A stretch of DNA of 64,000 bases. Source: Fimbriimonadales bacterium. Lineage in GTDB: Bacteria > Armatimonadota > Fimbriimonadia > Fimbriimonadales > ATM1. Where the stretch lies: contig JAHCHL010000010.1 of assembly GCA_026129745.1 (NCBI GenBank), positions 1 through 64,000 on the forward strand. Direction: 5' to 3'. Both the position numbers and the translations under genes were made by a program. Positions 16,923 to 25,080 of this stretch are shown in pieces; positions within the stretch are counted from its first letter, which is position 1; each line of letters opens with the position of its first letter. The notes beneath the pieces are model-generated. The model worked only from the letters and a program-made list of their open reading frames with translations. It was not told the DNA's origin and ran no database searches.

Positions 16923-17951
16923 ATGCTTACCCTGAGCCTGCTCCTACTTGCCCAGGATCCCATGGCGCCAAACGACGCCTTGCATCGCCATCCCGATGAA
17001 GTCAATCTCAAGAACATTCGTCAACTAACATTCACTGGCCAAAACGCCGAAGCTTATTGGAACCTCGCCGGCGACAAGATTATTTATCAGTCGACACAAG
17101 AAGACTATGTCGACGAACAAATTCTGATAATGAATGCCGATGGCACGGGCAAGAGAATGATCAGCAGCGGAAAAGGCAGACACACCTGCGGGTACTTCGT
17201 GCCCGGTACCAATGATGTGGTCTTCAGTGCCACTGACTGGAAGGATCCGGGACCTGGAATGAAAGCAGACATGTCGCAGGGATACGTTTGGGTTGTGAAT
17301 CCCTGGTACCGCATTTTCAGAGTCAATCTCGACACGGGTGAGCGAAGAATGATCGATCTCGGCTCAGGTTACTTTGCGGAAACAACAATCGCGCCAGACG
17401 GATCATTCATGACTTTTACGAGCGACCGCGACGGTGACCTCCAGATCTACCGTGCGAACTTGGACGGAACGAACTTGCAAAGGCTCACCGATGAAGAAGG
17501 CTACGACGGCGGTCCCTTTGTAAGTTGGGATGGCAAACACATTGTCTATCGGCGTGCCCCGATCATGGATGAAGAGCATCGAAAGGACTACTTCGATCTT
17601 CTTTCACGACACATGGTCCGACCGGGCAAGCTCGAAATCTGGATTATGGATGCCGACGGAAAGAATAAGCGCCAAGTGACGCGGCTCGGTGCGGCGAGTT
17701 TTGCGCCATTCCTCCATCCGGACGGCAAACGCATCATATTCTCTTCAAACTACGGAGATCCGACTGGTCGAGAGTTCGATTTGTTCATAATCAACGTCGA
17801 CGGAACTGGCCTCAAGCGAATCACACATACGCCAGAATTCGATGGGTTCCCGATGTTCAGCCGAGACGGAAAGCGACTGATTTGGGCAAGCAATCGAAAC
17901 GGAACGAACAAAGGCGATACGAACGTATTCGTTTGTGACTGGGTGGACTAA
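16923..17951 (+). CDS. PD40/TolB-like beta-propeller protein
   Basis: 342 residues. The short hydrophobic start MLTLSLLLLAQ suggests export. The body consists of WD40-like PD40 blades, recognised by repeated FTSDRDGDLQIYRANLDGT and IFSSNYGDPTG-type units (about five). Such propellers resemble the TolB C-terminal domain and the N-terminal domains of S9 peptidases but carry no catalytic domain here. It lies 2 bp upstream of the M28 peptidase and is probably co-transcribed, so it may present or recognise the peptidase substrate. That is inference. Confidence 0.8.
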   Translation: MLTLSLLLLAQDPMAPNDALHRHPDEVNLKNIRQLTFTGQNAEAYWNLAGDKIIYQSTQEDYVDEQILIMNADGTGKRMISSGKGRHTCGYFVPGTNDVVFSATDWKDPGPGMKADMSQGYVWVVNPWYRIFRVNLDTGERRMIDLGSGYFAETTIAPDGSFMTFTSDRDGDLQIYRANLDGTNLQRLTDEEGYDGGPFVSWDGKHIVYRRAPIMDEEHRKDYFDLLSRHMVRPGKLEIWIMDADGKNKRQVTRLGAASFAPFLHPDGKRIIFSSNYGDPTGREFDLFIINVDGTGLKRITHTPEFDGFPMFSRDGKRLIWASNRNGTNKGDTNVFVCDWVD

Positions 17952-17953
17952 TC

Positions 17954-19696
17954 ATGATTCTCTCTCTTGTACTTGCTGCGTCGATCGGATCCATCGACGC
18001 CACTGCACTTCAACGCCATGTGGAGTTCCTCGCCAATCCGAAATTGGAAGGCCGAATGACAGGCTCCCCCGGCGAACGAGAAGCAACAGAGTATTGTGCG
18101 AACTACTTCAAAGAGATTGGCGCATTGCCAGGGGGAGTCGGCGGAACATACTTTCAAGACTTCCCGGTGACCTATGGTGGAACGAAAGCGCCAAACTCTG
18201 ATCTTCGCATCAAGCTCAGCGACGGTTCCGAACTTGCTATTGCTGACAGCGATTGGAGTGCCGTTTACGGCTCAGCCGAGAACCAGGTAGCCACGGGATC
18301 GTTAGTTTTTGCCGGCGAAGGAGTCGTGTCAGACCAGAGAGATGACTTTCGAGGACTTGATGTTGGAGGCAAGTTCGTAATGCTTTTCCCTGCAGCACCG
18401 AGGCAGAACCCTTCGAATGCGGTCAGGGCAAAAGCAGCAGAAGACAGGGGTGCGGTTGGAGTAATCTTCGCGGGGCCGACAGAGGACGGTTCGCATTCCG
18501 TCATGCGCACCACCCGCCAGCGAGGAATTGGCCGCGACTCGCGACTTGTGGCGCTGGCAGTTTCGGCAGATGTTTTCACGAAACTCTTAGGCCTGGATTA
18601 CAACGAAGCCCGCACGGCCGCGAAGTCTGGAAAAGTAATAGCCCCAAAGCAGACCTCTGCATCGATCACTGCCAAGATCGAGATTCAACCGAATCGTGTA
18701 ACTGGCAGAAATGTAATCGCCGTACTTCCTGGAAACGACCCCAACTTGCGAAATCAACACATTGTCATTGGCGCCCACATCGATCATGTTGGCTGGGGAG
18801 ACGTGGGATCGCTTTCAGGGAGCGAGAAGATTCACTTCGGCGCGGATGACAACGCGAGTGGAACCGCAATGGTGCTGGAGATTGCCAAGCACTTCGCAAA
18901 ATCAAAATCCAATCGACGGACGCTCGTATTTCAACTCTATTCAGGAGAAGAACTCGGACTAATCGGCAGCACGTTTTTCACACGAAACCCAACAATCGCC
19001 CTTGACTCGATTGCCGCGATGATCAATTTGGACATGGTCGGCAACTATGCTGATGGAAAGCTTGAAATCAGCGGTGTTGGCTCGTCACCCTCGTGGCCAG
19101 CATTGATAGACAGCGTTAAGGAAACCGCAGAAATCAAGTCTGTAGAAGGCGTGCGGCCAGACAGCGACCAGTGGCCATTTGCAAATCAGGGCGTACCTGT
19201 GCTCTTTCTCCACACCGGATTGCATCCTCGATACCATCGACACACTGATACAGCTGAATTTATCGATTATGCCGGAATGCAAATCGTAGGCAACACCGCC
19301 ATCGAGATTATCAAACGAATCGATGCAATGGCTGAAATGCCTGCATTTAAGAGGGGACAGACAATCGTGGATCGAAAGGCGCCCGCAACGGACACGTCAG
19401 ATCGAAACATGGGAAGGAGAGTTCGCGTCGGCTTGATTCCCGAATACGGAGACGGCGGACCCGGCTTGCTTCTGAGCGGAGTTGCAGATAATTCGCCCGC
19501 CCAACGAGCGGGCCTGCAAGGCGGTGACCGAATCATCATGTGGGGCACCACTAAGATTGAGTCGATCGAAGACATCCAAGAGATCTTCACAAACTCTGAA
19601 GCTGGCAAGGCAGTTGAAGTGACTATCTTGCGTGACGGCAAGGAAATGAAAATGACCGTTGTGCCCGAGGCAATTGGAGATTTATTGGCAGCCTAA
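17954..19696 (+). CDS. M28 family metallopeptidase with PA and PDZ domains
   Basis: 580 residues. An N-terminal signal-like stretch ([13 protein letters not shown]) is followed by a region interrupted by a protease-associated (PA) domain at about 100-215. The M28 zinc aminopeptidase domain spans about 235-460, with ligands in GAHIDHVGW, ADDNASGTA, GEELGLIG and HRHTDT. A C-terminal PDZ domain spans about 475-575, with GLLLSGVADNSPAQRAGL. The layout fits an exported aminopeptidase that trims peptides. Its stop overlaps the stop of the convergent gene in CTAA. Confidence 0.9.
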   Translation: MILSLVLAASIGSIDATALQRHVEFLANPKLEGRMTGSPGEREATEYCANYFKEIGALPGGVGGTYFQDFPVTYGGTKAPNSDLRIKLSDGSELAIADSDWSAVYGSAENQVATGSLVFAGEGVVSDQRDDFRGLDVGGKFVMLFPAAPRQNPSNAVRAKAAEDRGAVGVIFAGPTEDGSHSVMRTTRQRGIGRDSRLVALAVSADVFTKLLGLDYNEARTAAKSGKVIAPKQTSASITAKIEIQPNRVTGRNVIAVLPGNDPNLRNQHIVIGAHIDHVGWGDVGSLSGSEKIHFGADDNASGTAMVLEIAKHFAKSKSNRRTLVFQLYSGEELGLIGSTFFTRNPTIALDSIAAMINLDMVGNYADGKLEISGVGSSPSWPALIDSVKETAEIKSVEGVRPDSDQWPFANQGVPVLFLHTGLHPRYHRHTDTAEFIDYAGMQIVGNTAIEIIKRIDAMAEMPAFKRGQTIVDRKAPATDTSDRNMGRRVRVGLIPEYGDGGPGLLLSGVADNSPAQRAGLQGGDRIIMWGTTKIESIEDIQEIFTNSEAGKAVEVTILRDGKEMKMTVVPEAIGDLLAA

Positions 19697-20643
19697 TTCT
19701 CGCCTGGAGATATCACGTCGACTCTGTCGCCAACTCTAAATAACGAGAGACCCAAGTGGGGGGCAAGTTCGTCGAGAGGCAACAGCAGTTCTCCACCGTA
19801 ACTGATCGGAGCCAAGGATAGTGCCTTGCTATTACCCGCAACATCACACTTCCAGGAGTACGCATCAATCTTGACTGACTTTCCGCCAAGTGAAACAGAT
19901 GCGTGCCAATTGACGCGATCGCAAACTAATTCGACGCTTGCGCCAAGCGCTTCAAGGCCGTCTAACGTTACAAGAACGTGATTATTGAATAGTATTCCGG
20001 TCCCCCCACTCTCTTCGGAGCCTCTCTTGTAAATCCTGACTGTCATCGCCTTTCCCGATAAACTCGGCAACGCCATTGATGCTCGAAATTCGAGGGCGAC
20101 AGCCAAGGCTTCGATGAAGTCTATGTGGACTCCCGTTCCGCGCACCATTCCAAGCATGGGTCCGACAGCGAACCGCACTGTCAGCGATTCCGATCGCCTC
20201 GCGAACCGCTGATCGCCGATGCGCCGAGTGGCTGAGTCTACGATTTGAAGCTCTTTGTCAATCTCAGACAGTCTTCTTGCATCGATGTCTAGTGGGAAGA
20301 TTGTCGTCTCGAATTCGATCGTTCCACTCCCCGAATATGATGCGAATTTGCGAATGACATGGCCACGCGATGCAGTCAACTCTGCAATCGTGTGCGCACC
20401 GTTCGGTGTGAATGGTTGCAGTCTAAACCCCGGAACTTCATTCTCACGAAACAGCAAATCAAACAGTGCTTCTGGCGAAGCCACCTTGCTGGAAGTGTCC
20501 AAAATGCAACTTACTCCGTTGATAGGACCGTTACCTGTAAAGACGATTCTCGCCTCTTGAAAGAGCTGATTTACAGGTGGCAAGTCGGCTCGCCCGGTTT
20601 GAAGCGCTGCGAATAGGCTTGCGATGGTGACGGATGCGACCAC
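19693..20643 (-). CDS. Exported protein with copper-amine-oxidase-N-like C-terminus
   Basis: 316 residues, GTG start. The first ~18 residues are hydrophobic (VASVTIASLFAALQ), predicting export. The middle part is beta-rich and unrecognised. The last ~60 residues (SYGGELLLPLDELAPHLGLSLF) resemble the copper amine oxidase N-terminal-like domain that occurs as a non-catalytic wall or stalk module in many bacteria. It is tail-to-tail with the M28 gene and divergent from tgt. Function unknown. Confidence 0.6.
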   Translation of the reverse strand: MVASVTIASLFAALQTGRADLPPVNQLFQEARIVFTGNGPINGVSCILDTSSKVASPEALFDLLFRENEVPGFRLQPFTPNGAHTIAELTASRGHVIRKFASYSGSGTIEFETTIFPLDIDARRLSEIDKELQIVDSATRRIGDQRFARRSESLTVRFAVGPMLGMVRGTGVHIDFIEALAVALEFRASMALPSLSGKAMTVRIYKRGSEESGGTGILFNNHVLVTLDGLEALGASVELVCDRVNWHASVSLGGKSVKIDAYSWKCDVAGNSKALSLAPISYGGELLLPLDELAPHLGLSLFRVGDRVDVISPGEN

Positions 20644-20688
20644 GACCCATGTATCGTACCATCCTCATGGCGTATGCTGACAGCAGCG

Positions 20689-21798
20689 ATGAAATTTGAT
20701 GTTGTCACCTCTGATCCAACAAGCCAAGCTCGGCTGGGAAAGCTAACGCTTCCTCATGGTGTAGTTCAAACGCCGGCATTCATGCCTGTTGGAACTCAGG
20801 CGACGGTGAAAACTCTTAGCTCGGAAGACGTGGACGCGCTCGGATACGAACTAATCCTCGCTAACACCTATCACCTTCATCTTAGACCTGGTGAAGAACT
20901 TATCAACAGGCATGGTGGTCTTCATAGGTTCATGAATTGGAAACGTCCGATCCTGACGGACAGCGGCGGATATCAAGTAATGAGCCTTTCAAAGACCAGA
21001 AAGCTAACAGAGGACGGTGTCACTTTTCGGTCGCATCTTGACGGCACAGAAATATTCCTCTCACCAGAAAAGAGCATTCAAATACAGAGCAAACTCGGTG
21101 TTGACATTTCAATGGCGCTTGACGTTTGCCCAACCTATCCCGCTACAAAACAACAAGTGGCAAATGCAATGCACATAACGCATTCATGGGCAGCAAGAAA
21201 CCTCAGTGCTCGCTCGCTTGGCCAAGTTGTTTTCGGTATTGTTCAGGGCGGCGAATACGAAGAACTTAGACGCGAGTCTGCCGAATACTTGTCTTCACTT
21301 GCCTTTGATGGATTCGCTATCGGCGGAGTTAGTGTTGGAGAGCCAACGGAGACTCAAGGCCCCGTCGTTCAATTTACTGCGCCGCTTTTACCAGTCGGCA
21401 AACCAAGGTATCTCATGGGAGTAGGTCATCCAAATGACATCATTCATGCCGTCAAATGCGGTATTGACTTGTTTGATTGCGTTTTACCAACCCGGATGGC
21501 GAGGCACCACGCAATCTACACACTTGATGGAATTGTAAATGCCACAAACTCAAAGTGGACGGATCACAATGGACCTTTCGACGAACAAAGCGTCTTTCCT
21601 GGGCTAGAGGGTTACTCAGCCGCTTACATCCGACATTTGTTCCTCGCTAAAGAGCCACTAGCGGCTAGGCTCGCAACGCTTCACAACTTGGCTTTCTATG
21701 CCAGGCTAATGGCGGAGATTAGAGAAACGATTCGGAACGGTCAATGGCCGAAATTGGAGGAGCGCTACAAGTACTTTCGTAATCATTCAAAAACATGA
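20689..21798 (+). CDS. tgt: Queuine tRNA-ribosyltransferase homologue lacking the zinc cysteines
   Basis: Tgt exchanges guanine 34 in GUN-anticodon tRNAs for preQ1. The start at 20689 gives 369 residues; ATG 20674 would add five. TDSGGYQVMSLS has the catalytic Asp91, FDCVLPTR the nucleophile Asp263, and GGVSVGE and RYLMGVG are typical. However, the CxCxxC zinc knuckle is replaced by Ser301, Phe303 and Leu306 within GPFDEQSVFPGLEGYS, leaving only His332. The usual PTRNARNG is PTRMARHH. The fold should be kept without zinc, but tRNA or base specificity may differ. No other queuosine gene is nearby. Confidence 0.85.
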   Translation: MKFDVVTSDPTSQARLGKLTLPHGVVQTPAFMPVGTQATVKTLSSEDVDALGYELILANTYHLHLRPGEELINRHGGLHRFMNWKRPILTDSGGYQVMSLSKTRKLTEDGVTFRSHLDGTEIFLSPEKSIQIQSKLGVDISMALDVCPTYPATKQQVANAMHITHSWAARNLSARSLGQVVFGIVQGGEYEELRRESAEYLSSLAFDGFAIGGVSVGEPTETQGPVVQFTAPLLPVGKPRYLMGVGHPNDIIHAVKCGIDLFDCVLPTRMARHHAIYTLDGIVNATNSKWTDHNGPFDEQSVFPGLEGYSAAYIRHLFLAKEPLAARLATLHNLAFYARLMAEIRETIRNGQWPKLEERYKYFRNHSKT

Positions 21799-21899
21799 CA
21801 TGATTTTTATCGACAGACGCAATTAGTCTGGAATCGATAGAATGCTTTCTGGGCTAGCGTGTGAGTGTTGATCCGCGAAACAACTCGCGTAGGCGGTCC

Positions 21900-21934
21900 A
21901 GCGGCACGCCGAGGCCGGGGTGGGGCGTGCCGCT
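21900..21934. terminator. Hairpin between convergent tgt and HTH-PAS genes
   Basis: AGCGGCACGCC (21900-21910) pairs perfectly with 21924-21934 across a 13-base loop. It abuts the stop codon of the HTH-PAS gene and can serve tgt on the plus strand (followed by CTAAAGTTCTT). Confidence 0.5.
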
Positions 21935-22975
21935 CTAAAGTTCTTCGAGGAGTTCGACATGACCGAATGCTTGAGTTGGAGTGCCATCTCCACTTCGTGC
22001 AACTTTCCCCTCTGCCCGAATTCTTCGCGCTGGTCGGCCATTTTCAAACACAACTACAGTCGAAGTCGCATACTGTAGTTCACCGTCTGCAAACGAAGTC
22101 CAAAGCCCTTGGATCCTGGCCCGATCCTGTTCATCGACGTTCTCCAGCCACTCATCCACGGTCAGTGCTTTTGGATGCTTCGTCAATTGGCCCCAAAGCA
22201 TATAAGCCGTTGGGTCTGCAATGATCCTCATCGTTTCGAAACACGCGAACCAATGCCCAACTGTACTGCTGGATTTAGCACATTGCCTCGAACGTGCCTC
22301 GCGTGTCGCTTCGCCGGAAGGACTGACTTCTTCAACGAAAGCGTAAAGGAGCCGTGCACTTTTGTCGAACACTCCTCCATTAATTTTCACGGTGGTTCGG
22401 CTTCCGTCAAGCTTCGCAAGATCTACTATGGTCGGGTCCTCTCTGGTTGAAGTAAATGCGCTATCTACTCTTTCCATGATTTCCTGAATCGATTCTTCAG
22501 GAATGTGGTCGATCCACGACACCTCACCGGCTTCAACCTCCTCCTGATCCCTACCGATGATCTCCAAGTACTTCGAGTTTGCTTCTACAACTGCACCATC
22601 CGCCTTGCATATAACGATTCCAACGTGATCTGAATTGAAGAACCTCCGAAAACGTTGTTCACTCGCTTCGAGTTCCTGTTCGATTGCTTGCCGCAGCGTA
22701 ATCTCTTCAGCGAGTCTCCGCTCCAAATCTACAGCGTGCTGCAAGTTTCCGCGCGACTCCCACTCGACTAACATCGCCACCGCTTCCGCCCTCGTCACGA
22801 CGTCAAGCTTTGAGCGTATGCGCAGCCAGTAGGAGTTCAACGTTCCCTTGGCGATGTTTCGCATCGAACAAATCTGCTTGTCCCCATACCCTTGACGGGC
22901 AAGCTCAATGATTGCTCGCTCGTTTGAAGTGAGCATTCTTATCCGATACAGCCCAGGGCAGTCTGGCCGATCCAT
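21935..22975 (-). CDS. Regulator with N-terminal LuxR-type HTH and C-terminal PAS domains
   Basis: 346 residues from the ATG at 22975, chosen because GGGGGAG lies eight bases upstream. Longer readings would cover the divergent small gene. A GerE/LuxR-type helix-turn-helix is at about 14-65 (LTSNERAIIELARQGYGDKQ), a coiled coil at about 75-105, and a PAS domain at about 108-225 (FFNSDHVGIVICKADGAVVE). A second PAS-like fold follows to the end. The usual order in such regulators is sensor first, HTH last; here it is reversed. There are no kinase residues. The ligand is unknown. Confidence 0.75.
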   Translation of the reverse strand: MDRPDCPGLYRIRMLTSNERAIIELARQGYGDKQICSMRNIAKGTLNSYWLRIRSKLDVVTRAEAVAMLVEWESRGNLQHAVDLERRLAEEITLRQAIEQELEASEQRFRRFFNSDHVGIVICKADGAVVEANSKYLEIIGRDQEEVEAGEVSWIDHIPEESIQEIMERVDSAFTSTREDPTIVDLAKLDGSRTTVKINGGVFDKSARLLYAFVEEVSPSGEATREARSRQCAKSSSTVGHWFACFETMRIIADPTAYMLWGQLTKHPKALTVDEWLENVDEQDRARIQGLWTSFADGELQYATSTVVVFENGRPARRIRAEGKVARSGDGTPTQAFGHVELLEEL

Positions 22976-23114
22976 TTCAGTTTCTCCCCCGTGTCCGCAC
23001 GATCGACATGCGGTACTAAGATTGAACAAAAAGGATTGTAGCACCACTTTGTCGAGATCACAGAGTGGTAGCTGGCTACGAACTTGCGGCGGAATTGGGT
23101 AGATTCGCCATCCG

Positions 23115-23207
23115 ATGAAGAACGATGTTTCGCCCGCGACATTGGCCATGGTCATAGCCTTGGTCGTGGTGATCCTGGGCTTGCTCTTTTACTTCTTCGT
23201 TTGGTGA
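23115..23207 (+). CDS. Very small single-pass membrane protein
   Basis: 30 residues: polar MKNDVSPAT, then LAMVIALVVVILGLLFYFF and a terminal VW. Divergent from the HTH-PAS gene. A TAGATT box ends nine bases before the ATG, as seen at other genes here. Size and pattern resemble the many tiny transmembrane proteins in this lineage, but no family can be named. Confidence 0.5.
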   Translation: MKNDVSPATLAMVIALVVVILGLLFYFFVW

Positions 23208-23268
23208 GTCGTCACTGGGCGCACAATCGTTGCTGGACGGGCGAGCCCGTCTGGGCTTGTTCGCTTTC

Positions 23269-23997
23269 TTAGAAGCCGCCTGCGTAGTAGGTGAACAGTA
23301 TCGGACGCCTATCACTAACTCGTTCCGCTGCTTGAAAGTCGCGGGCACCGAAGTAAGCTCCCTGTTGACCCGGACCGATGCCGTTGCCTGCCTGCCATCC
23401 TCTTGGATAGGTCGAGTCCACCGAGAAGACAGCAGACTGGCCATTCGGCAGTTGCGCATAGCGAAGGGCGACGCTAAGCTGGCCTATCTTTCGGTCCTTC
23501 CATGAGTTGACAAACCGAATGTCATAAGCGAAAGTCTGCAAGTCCGCCGAAAATGTCGATGCGAGCTCGCTCCTGTACTCAATCGTCAAATTGTGAGTGC
23601 CTTCTGACTTGATCACCACCTTTGCGGTGATCTGACCGTCAATGTCGACCGGCCTATCTCCTACAAATTCAATTGAGCCGGCATCAACTTGCGCTGGAAC
23701 CTGTTGACCGTCCCAGTAGACTCTAAGTGAACCCAAAATGCCTCTAAGTGCGAAATCGCCTAAAGCGGTGCGGGCATTGCTCGGTATGAGAACGGTAATC
23801 TCGCCGCCTTCCTTCGAGTGGTTCTTAATCTGAGTGACCGACCTCACAGACTGGCCCCGTTGCAACACTTCTGCCGAAACGGCGTGAGTACGAAGTTCGA
23901 GGTCCACTCCAATCGTACCGACGAAGCCCGGCACACCCGAAAATGAGCCGACCGTGTTTGGGACGACGAGCGACATTATCGATATCAGGCCAATCAT
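23269..23997 (-). CDS. Exported beta-rich protein, unknown function
   Basis: 242 residues from the ATG at 23997 (a TTG at 24033 would add 12). The N-terminus MIGLISIMSLVVPNTVG is a membrane anchor or signal. The rest alternates short beta segments with polar loops and ends YYAGGF. TATCCT lies seven bases before the ATG, which favours the shorter form. It lies just after a strong hairpin and downstream of the second pseudopilin. I recognise no domain. Confidence 0.55.
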   Translation of the reverse strand: MIGLISIMSLVVPNTVGSFSGVPGFVGTIGVDLELRTHAVSAEVLQRGQSVRSVTQIKNHSKEGGEITVLIPSNARTALGDFALRGILGSLRVYWDGQQVPAQVDAGSIEFVGDRPVDIDGQITAKVVIKSEGTHNLTIEYRSELASTFSADLQTFAYDIRFVNSWKDRKIGQLSVALRYAQLPNGQSAVFSVDSTYPRGWQAGNGIGPGQQGAYFGARDFQAAERVSDRRPILFTYYAGGF

Positions 23998-24040
23998 CAA
24001 GACAAGGATACCGTCACTTAGAATCTCAGTCAATAGATCT

Positions 24041-24066
24041 ACGCCCGCCCCGGATGGGGCGGGCGT
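24041..24066. terminator. Strong GC-rich hairpin after the second pseudopilin gene
   Basis: ACGCCCGCCCC (24041-24051) and its perfect complement (24056-24066) around a GGAT loop, 29 bp past the pseudopilin stop. On the plus strand ATTGTTT follows. Confidence 0.6.
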
Positions 24067-24094
24067 ATTGTTTCACGGTTGGTCTGTGACGACT

Positions 24095-24967
24095 CTAATC
24101 GCTGAAGTCATAACCCGGCCTAAACAGCCAGGCATGCCAGCCATCCCACCAATACCAACCGGGAAAGCCCTGGAGGTCATAGCCAGTGAATGGGTCGACC
24201 CTCCAATCTGTGAATGGCGGACCCGGCGATCCAGGTGTCACTTGTGCGCCCACTCTGCGCCACTTTGCATGGCTATCACCAAAGGCGCAGTTGAGACCTC
24301 TGTTATGAATCCATGCCGTTCCACGCAGAACAAACATTGCTCCGGAGGGTAGTGTTTGCGGGCGGTAGATGCATGGTGTTGTCGAGGTAATTGGGAAGTC
24401 GCAACGCAAAGTAGGGCTTGATAGAGCGAAGCCCAAAACATTCGCCTTGCCTCTGCCTTCCCAGAGGATGATTAGCTCAGCCGGAGAGATGATTCCCGAA
24501 GCGTTATAGGTGTGGAGCAATCCGTTGTAGGTATATGCAACACCCCTTGGTCTAGGGCCTCCCTCGTTGAAGTTGACCCCATCGATCCGGAACTCTGGCC
24601 CAGACGGGCATGCATAGATTCCATAATTCTCGATGTAGGGTTTGATCGCATTCGACCAGTGAGTCTTCATCTCTTCGTCGTACTGCGTTCCAAGGCTTAC
24701 GCGCCAATTGTTCGGTACGGCGTGGTTGAAGTTCCACCGGTACGTGCCTGCTGCCTGGTTGATGGACATGGCAAGTGGATAGGTGTCGTCATGGTCCCCG
24801 AGATAGAGGTGAAATGCACTTCCCCATTGCCGATTGTTGCTGAGACATGAGGTCTGCTTGGCCTTCTCTTTGGCTGTCGCAAACACAGGGAAGAGGATCG
24901 CTGCCAAGATCGCTATGATCGCGATGACCACCAGCAGCTCGATAAGCGTGAACCCACGATTTTTCAT
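24095..24967 (-). CDS. Pseudopilin-type protein (prepilin cleavage/methylation domain)
   Basis: 290 residues starting [20 protein letters not shown], with a four-residue leader, cleavage after Gly, Glu at +5 and the hydrophobic spine. The globular part has paired cysteines and the terminal AFGDSHAKW motif that fits the H-X9-DG family end. The ribosome site AGGAGG is five bases before the ATG. It shares the N-terminal 30 residues closely with the pseudopilin at 15.3 kb but diverges after, so each probably displays a different surface domain. Confidence 0.88.
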   Translation of the reverse strand: MKNRGFTLIELLVVIAIIAILAAILFPVFATAKEKAKQTSCLSNNRQWGSAFHLYLGDHDDTYPLAMSINQAAGTYRWNFNHAVPNNWRVSLGTQYDEEMKTHWSNAIKPYIENYGIYACPSGPEFRIDGVNFNEGGPRPRGVAYTYNGLLHTYNASGIISPAELIILWEGRGKANVLGFALSSPTLRCDFPITSTTPCIYRPQTLPSGAMFVLRGTAWIHNRGLNCAFGDSHAKWRRVGAQVTPGSPGPPFTDWRVDPFTGYDLQGFPGWYWWDGWHAWLFRPGYDFSD

Positions 24968-25080
24968 TACTGCCTCCTACTTCAAATGCATTGATTCATG
25001 CCAATTGATCTCTGATGGCAGCGGCGATGCGTCAATATCATTATATCGCAAGTTCCAGCGAATCCCAAAGGCCAAAATCC

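Noticed and set aside
23084-23272. 62-aa plus-strand ORF overlapping the 30-aa membrane protein.
   Set aside because: Composition is random-like, and the alternative frame gives a clear membrane helix with an upstream box.
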